A stretch of DNA of 8,147 bases from an uncultured Actinoplanes sp. (GTDB lineage: Bacteria > Actinomycetota > Actinomycetes > Mycobacteriales > Micromonosporaceae), in the NCBI RefSeq assembly GCF_934643405.1, contig NZ_CAKUCL010000297.1:1-8147 (forward strand), written 5' to 3'. Both the position numbers and the translations under genes were made by a program. This document shows, piece by piece, positions 5,890-8,147 of this stretch. The notes under the pieces are model-generated. The model saw only the letters and a list, made by a program, of their open reading frames with translations, made no database searches and was not told where the DNA came from. Position 1 is the stretch's first letter, and every line of letters begins with the position of its first letter.

Positions 5890-5918
5890 CGGCCGGCCGA
5901 GCCGGGCGCAACCTCGGA

Positions 5919-6476
5919 CTAGCCACGTTGACGAAGGACCTTTTCGAGAGCACCGTGGTTGCGTGCCGCGAAGGCATCGACGGCGCGGTCACCGAAGACG
6001 CACAGGCTCTGCTCCCACGGGTGCCCGACGATCCCGAATGCGTGGTCGCGTCCGACGAAAATGGTGTAGTCCCCATTCGGGAAGAGTCCACCAGTATCCC
6101 ATCCCGGGACCTCGGACGGCGCGTCCACGGAGTTCGGGCGGAACAGGGCCGATGGATGGACCCAGTCGTGAAATGCCACGGTCTCGAACCGGTCGGTGCA
6201 ATCCTGCAACGTCCCGAGAACAAGACCGGCTACGACCTGAACACCGGCAAGAAACCCGCCAGGACAGGTCCCGCTGTAAATGGCCGACAGGTCCCAGACC
6301 ACCGAGGGCGCCGGCTCGGCAATCGCTGGCCAGTCCTTCGAGGTGGTGCCAGCGCGAAACCGGAACCTCTCGGCGAAGTCGGACCACAAGACCTTGCCGG
6401 CTTCCCAGTCGAGACCCACCCAGCCACCCACGTCCACAACGGCAGGATAGCGACGAGTGCGGCCCTGCCCGGGCAT
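5919..6476 (-). CDS. DUF2716-family protein
   Basis: The product is a 185-residue soluble protein without a signal peptide or membrane helix. The sequence matches what I know of DUF2716: a 'W-x-x-F-x-x-R-F-x-F' opening (W31...F40), 'WPAIAEPAPSVVWDL' (49-63), 'HDWVHPSALFRP' (103-114), 'PNGDYTIFV' (133-141) and a signature 'FGIVGHPWEQSLCVFG' (147-162). The family's biochemical role is unknown. The conserved His and Asp residues could be functional, but this is inference. ATG 6476 gives a normal family length; a GTG directly before it (6479) is equally possible. Neither has a good Shine-Dalgarno. The frame stays open to 6680, but that part is Arg/His-rich, runs through the divergent lipoprotein gene and is not credible. 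The gene diverges from that lipoprotein gene. Confidence 0.85.
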   Translation of the reverse strand: MPGQGRTRRYPAVVDVGGWVGLDWEAGKVLWSDFAERFRFRAGTTSKDWPAIAEPAPSVVWDLSAIYSGTCPGGFLAGVQVVAGLVLGTLQDCTDRFETVAFHDWVHPSALFRPNSVDAPSEVPGWDTGGLFPNGDYTIFVGRDHAFGIVGHPWEQSLCVFGDRAVDAFAARNHGALEKVLRQRG

Positions 6477-6502
6477 CACCGAGAGACCGGAAAGCGGGCG
6501 AT

Positions 6503-6512
6503 GGTCCGGACC
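6503..6512. promoter_or_regulatory. Perfect palindrome GGTCCGGACC in the divergent intergenic region
   Basis: A 10-bp perfect palindrome, extendable to ATGGTCCGGACCCCAT with one extra base, lies in the approximately 80 bases between the DUF2716 and lipoprotein starts. A related half-site CGATGGCCGG recurs at 6521-6530. This is the place for a shared operator. No regulator gene is adjacent, so binding is inferred from position only. Confidence 0.35.
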
Positions 6513-6545
6513 CCATGTCGCGATGGCCGGCTGCACTGGGCCGGG

Positions 6546-6551
6546 TAGCTT
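6546..6551 (+). promoter_or_regulatory. Candidate -10 element for a leaderless lipoprotein transcript
   Basis: TAGCTT fits the actinobacterial TAnnnT -10 pattern and ends 6 bases before ATG 6558, so transcription would begin at or next to the A of the ATG. No Shine-Dalgarno is visible before that ATG. No convincing -35 was found. Confidence 0.4.
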
Positions 6552-6557
6552 CTGGAC

Positions 6558-7145
6558 ATGCGTCGACTGCTGCCTCTTGCTGCGTCTGTGTCGCTGCTGG
6601 TGGCGTGCAGCGGGTCGCCGTCGTCTCGGTCCGCTGAGGCGCCGGTGAGCGTGGACGACGCCTCGGCGGTGCTGCGCCAAGTCGCGGCGCTTTCTGCCGA
6701 ACGCACACGCGCGTCGGCCGAGCTGGTGTGCAACGCGCTGGCGGGCAGTTGCGACGGAATGTCCAGCGGGTATCGCGCCAACCCGATGTCAGCCCCGTCG
6801 TCGCCGCCGTCGATCGTGTGCGATATCGCTCTTCCCGCGATTCCCGGCCAGGCCGGCCCTCGAATCCTGGTTGTCGCCGGCCGGGATGCCTCGGACCAGG
6901 CATATGCCGGCCAGGTTCTGGTCCTGCGTCGCAGCGGCCGCGTGGTCCTGCACGAGCCGGCGTTCTGGAAAGGAATCCGCTATACCCAACTCGCCCGTGG
7001 CCGAGCATGGGACGGGACCGCTGGTAGTGCTTCCCGGCGCGCCGCGCATGACGCGGCGGTACGCAGCGCCTGCACCAACCCCACGGCGTTCGCAGCCGCC
7101 GTCACTGCGGCAACCACAGCGCCGCGCGCCGGGAATACCCGATAA
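6558..7145 (+). CDS. Putative lipoprotein of unknown function
   Basis: The product has 195 residues. The N-terminus is a lipoprotein signal: MRR basic start, short hydrophobic stretch and lipobox L14-V-A-C17, so the mature protein should be lipid-anchored at Cys17 on the outer face of the membrane. A Ser/Pro-rich tether follows, then a helical segment (about 31-60) and Cys58, Cys65, Cys88 and Cys172, which could form two disulfides. The core includes 'RILVVAGRDASDQAYAGQVL' (102-121) and 'VVLHEPAFW' (129-137). These resemble uncharacterised actinomycete lipoproteins in which a 'G-x-D...Y...VLV' strand pair is conserved. The Ala-rich C-terminus is probably helical. No enzyme motif was seen. The start is fixed by the lipobox distance, and translation may be leaderless. 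It diverges from the DUF2716 gene, which may hint at co-regulation. Confidence 0.83.
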   Translation: MRRLLPLAASVSLLVACSGSPSSRSAEAPVSVDDASAVLRQVAALSAERTRASAELVCNALAGSCDGMSSGYRANPMSAPSSPPSIVCDIALPAIPGQAGPRILVVAGRDASDQAYAGQVLVLRRSGRVVLHEPAFWKGIRYTQLARGRAWDGTAGSASRRAAHDAAVRSACTNPTAFAAAVTAATTAPRAGNTR

Positions 7146-7503
7146 CCCCTTCGACGCGGCTGGCGCACGGTCAGACAGCCCGCGCGCTGGCCTGCTTCTC
7201 AGCGGCTGCTCGGCATCGCCGCGCCGGCACCGACTCCGACCGCCTTTCGCAGACCCGCGCCGGCGCCCGCTCCTGCCGCCCTGGCAGACCCGCGCCCGCA
7301 CTGAACAGCCATCATGGGCGCAGCTCTGAACCGGACAATCCCGCGGAGTGGTCTGGAAGAACAGGATGCAGCCCACCGAGCCTGGCGTGGACGTTCTACC
7401 GGTGTTGCTCGAGATCTGCGAGGGCTGCTTCGTTCACGCCGGTCGCGGCACATGCAACCGTCGGCGACCGCCGAAGCGCAACTACCGCGGCGGGGTTCCT
7501 GGC
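7146..7503. other. GC-rich intergenic stretch with a 13-bp direct repeat
   Basis: No gene is credible here, although all frames are long because of GC content. After the lipoprotein stop the same frame stays open for about 58 codons and becomes Pro/Ala-rich (APAPTPTAF..., PAPAPAPAAL) before a TGA at about 7306-7308. GCAGACCCGCGCC occurs twice exactly, at 7249-7261 and 7284-7296 (35-bp offset). Confidence 0.45.
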
Positions 7504-7803
7504 TTACTGGGCGACGGTGGCGGCCGCGCGGCGTAGGGCCGCGGCGAGGTCGTGACCGGTCGGCGCGGTCTCAGGGTCGATCAGCCACTGCATCAGCACG
7601 CCGGTCAGCAGCGCCTGATAGAGCGAGCCGACCGCGGCCGTCGTCTGCTCGTCGGCCTTGTCGTTTCCCTCGTCGAACAGCGCGGCCAGCCCGGCCCGGG
7701 CCCCGGTGAGGCCGGCGGCGAGCTGCTCGCGCACCTCGGGCTGATGCCGGCTCTGGGTGACCACTTCGAGCTGCATGGCCCAGAGCGCCTGGTTGGCCCG
7801 GAA
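7504..7803 (-). pseudogene. TetR-family regulator, C-terminal domain only (5'-truncated)
   Basis: About 99 residues from FRANQALWAM to the stop match the ligand-binding and dimerisation half of TetR/AcrR regulators. A 'W-A-M-Q-L-E-V' helix leads to 'QPEVREQLAAGLTGARAGLAAL', then a polar loop, 'LYQALLTGVLMQWLIDPETA' (the usual 'GL-x-x-Q-x-L-x-DP' signature) and a final helix 'DLAAALRRAAATVAQ'. Intact members are about 190-200 residues with an N-terminal helix-turn-helix. Upstream of position 7803 the same frame becomes Arg/Trp-rich nonsense, and no helix-turn-helix is found in any frame. The loss coincides with the start of transposase-like sequence on the other strand. Without a DNA-binding domain it should not act as a repressor. 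Confidence 0.72.
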
Positions 7804-7810
7804 CGAGCCG

Positions 7811-7990
7811 CGGCGGCCGCAAGCGTGGCGTCGACAACCTCGCCACCGCCAAGCCCACGGAGACCGCCACGCAGCTGCCCTGCGGAACCTGTTCAACCGA
7901 TTCCTCGGCTGCCTCCACCAATGCCTAACCACCCGCCAGACCTACAACGAAGCAAAGGCCTTCCCGCCCCCGATTGCGGCCCCGGCTTGA
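7811..7990 (+). mobile_element. IS110-type transposase, C-terminal fragment
   Basis: The last ~50 residues before the TGA at 7988-7990 read AHGDRHAAALRNLFNR, then FLGCLHQCLTTRQTYNEAKA, then FPPP. This follows the C-terminal end I know for IS110/IS116/IS902-family transposases ('GD-x-H-x-x-ALR-x-L-x-NR-x-x-G-x-LH-x-CL-x-T-x-x-x-Y-x-E-x-x-AF'). The N-terminal DEDD catalytic domain and most of the C-terminal serine domain are absent from the window, so it is a dead fragment. It directly abuts the truncated TetR gene on the opposite strand, with the junction somewhere at 7800-7825. No terminal inverted repeats are expected for this family. Identification rests on remembered consensus. Confidence 0.6.
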
Positions 7991-7993
7991 CAG

Positions 7994-8147
7994 CTACGGG
8001 AGATCGGAGGTCTTGAGCCACTCCTCGCCCTGCAGCGACGCCCGGGACTGCGCAGGCCAAATGAGAGCCACACCAAGGTGGGCAGCCGATGTGAGAGCGA
8101 CAGCCCGGACGTCTGGACCAAAGCCTGGCCGGGCCGTGGTCCTAGAG
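7994..8147 (-). pseudogene. Unidentified open frame running off the right edge
   Basis: The minus frame is open from the window edge to a TAG at 7994-7996, about 50 codons. Its end, RASLQGEEWLKTSDLP, looks protein-like, but the third-position GC content of roughly 70% is low for this genome. It stops three bases from the convergent stop of the transposase fragment. It may be the C-terminus of a real neighbour or non-coding. Confidence 0.22.

Larger units (their letters stand above)
5599..5918. other. Intergenic region upstream of the small secreted protein gene
   Basis: This 320-base stretch contains no plausible gene. Besides the Shine-Dalgarno and palindrome at its left end, it has CCGAAC-GTGGA-GTTCGG (5873-5889), 30 bases after the DUF2716 stop and possibly its terminator. 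No clear -35/-10 pair was found on the minus strand. Confidence 0.5.

Noticed and set aside
6477..6680. N-terminal extension of the DUF2716 frame to 6680
   Set aside because: The extra residues are Arg/His-rich and overlap the divergent lipoprotein gene; the family core begins near residue 30 from ATG 6476.
7348..7536. 62-residue frame with CEGC...GTC pattern suggesting a zinc motif
   Set aside because: The cysteine spacing is irregular, there is no convincing ribosome-binding site, and it overlaps the end of the TetR remnant on the other strand.

Overview
The window is high-GC DNA with the codon bias and gene style of an actinomycete, such as a Micromonosporaceae or Streptomyces-type organism. 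Signs are a GTG start, strongly GC-biased third codon positions, a short lipoprotein signal peptide, hairpin terminators without U-tracts and an apparently leaderless gene. The genus cannot be fixed from sequence alone. Five genes look intact: an MFS exporter (693-1946, +), a secreted metzincin-type zinc metalloprotease with PPC-type domains (2652-4448, -), a small six-cysteine secreted protein (5170-5598, -), a DUF2716-family protein (5919-6476, -) and a lipoprotein (6558-7145, +).

Left end (1-696): decayed coding sequence. It holds a frame-broken hypothetical protein (87-245), a tiny helix-turn-helix-like stub (332-412), and the C-terminal tail of an acyl-adenylating enzyme (409-696). That tail carries the A10 motif with its lysine. 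Its stop codon overlaps the exporter's GTG start in a GTGA junction, so the exporter was probably once the last gene of an operon with a ligase or NRPS-type adenylation domain.

Middle (1947-5600): a 0.7-kb spacer contains several inverted repeats, a strong UUCG-capped hairpin and a relic of the 3' half of a tRNA (T-arm plus acceptor strand). Then come two secreted-protein genes on the minus strand. They are separated by about 0.7 kb, so they are probably separate transcription units. The small cysteine-rich gene has a very good Shine-Dalgarno sequence that is partly buried in a palindrome, and a clear hairpin just after its stop.

Right part (5600-8147): the DUF2716 gene and the lipoprotein gene diverge from an approximately 80-bp shared control region with a perfect 10-bp palindrome. 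Further right is a graveyard: a TetR-family C-terminal domain without its DNA-binding half (7504-7803, -) abuts the C-terminal end of an IS110-type transposase (7811-7990, +), followed by an unidentified open frame leaving the window on the minus strand.

No defence system, CRISPR array, rRNA or intact tRNA was seen. The genes do not form one evident pathway. The window reads as an accessory region of secreted or envelope proteins bounded by degraded, mobile-element-scarred sequence.
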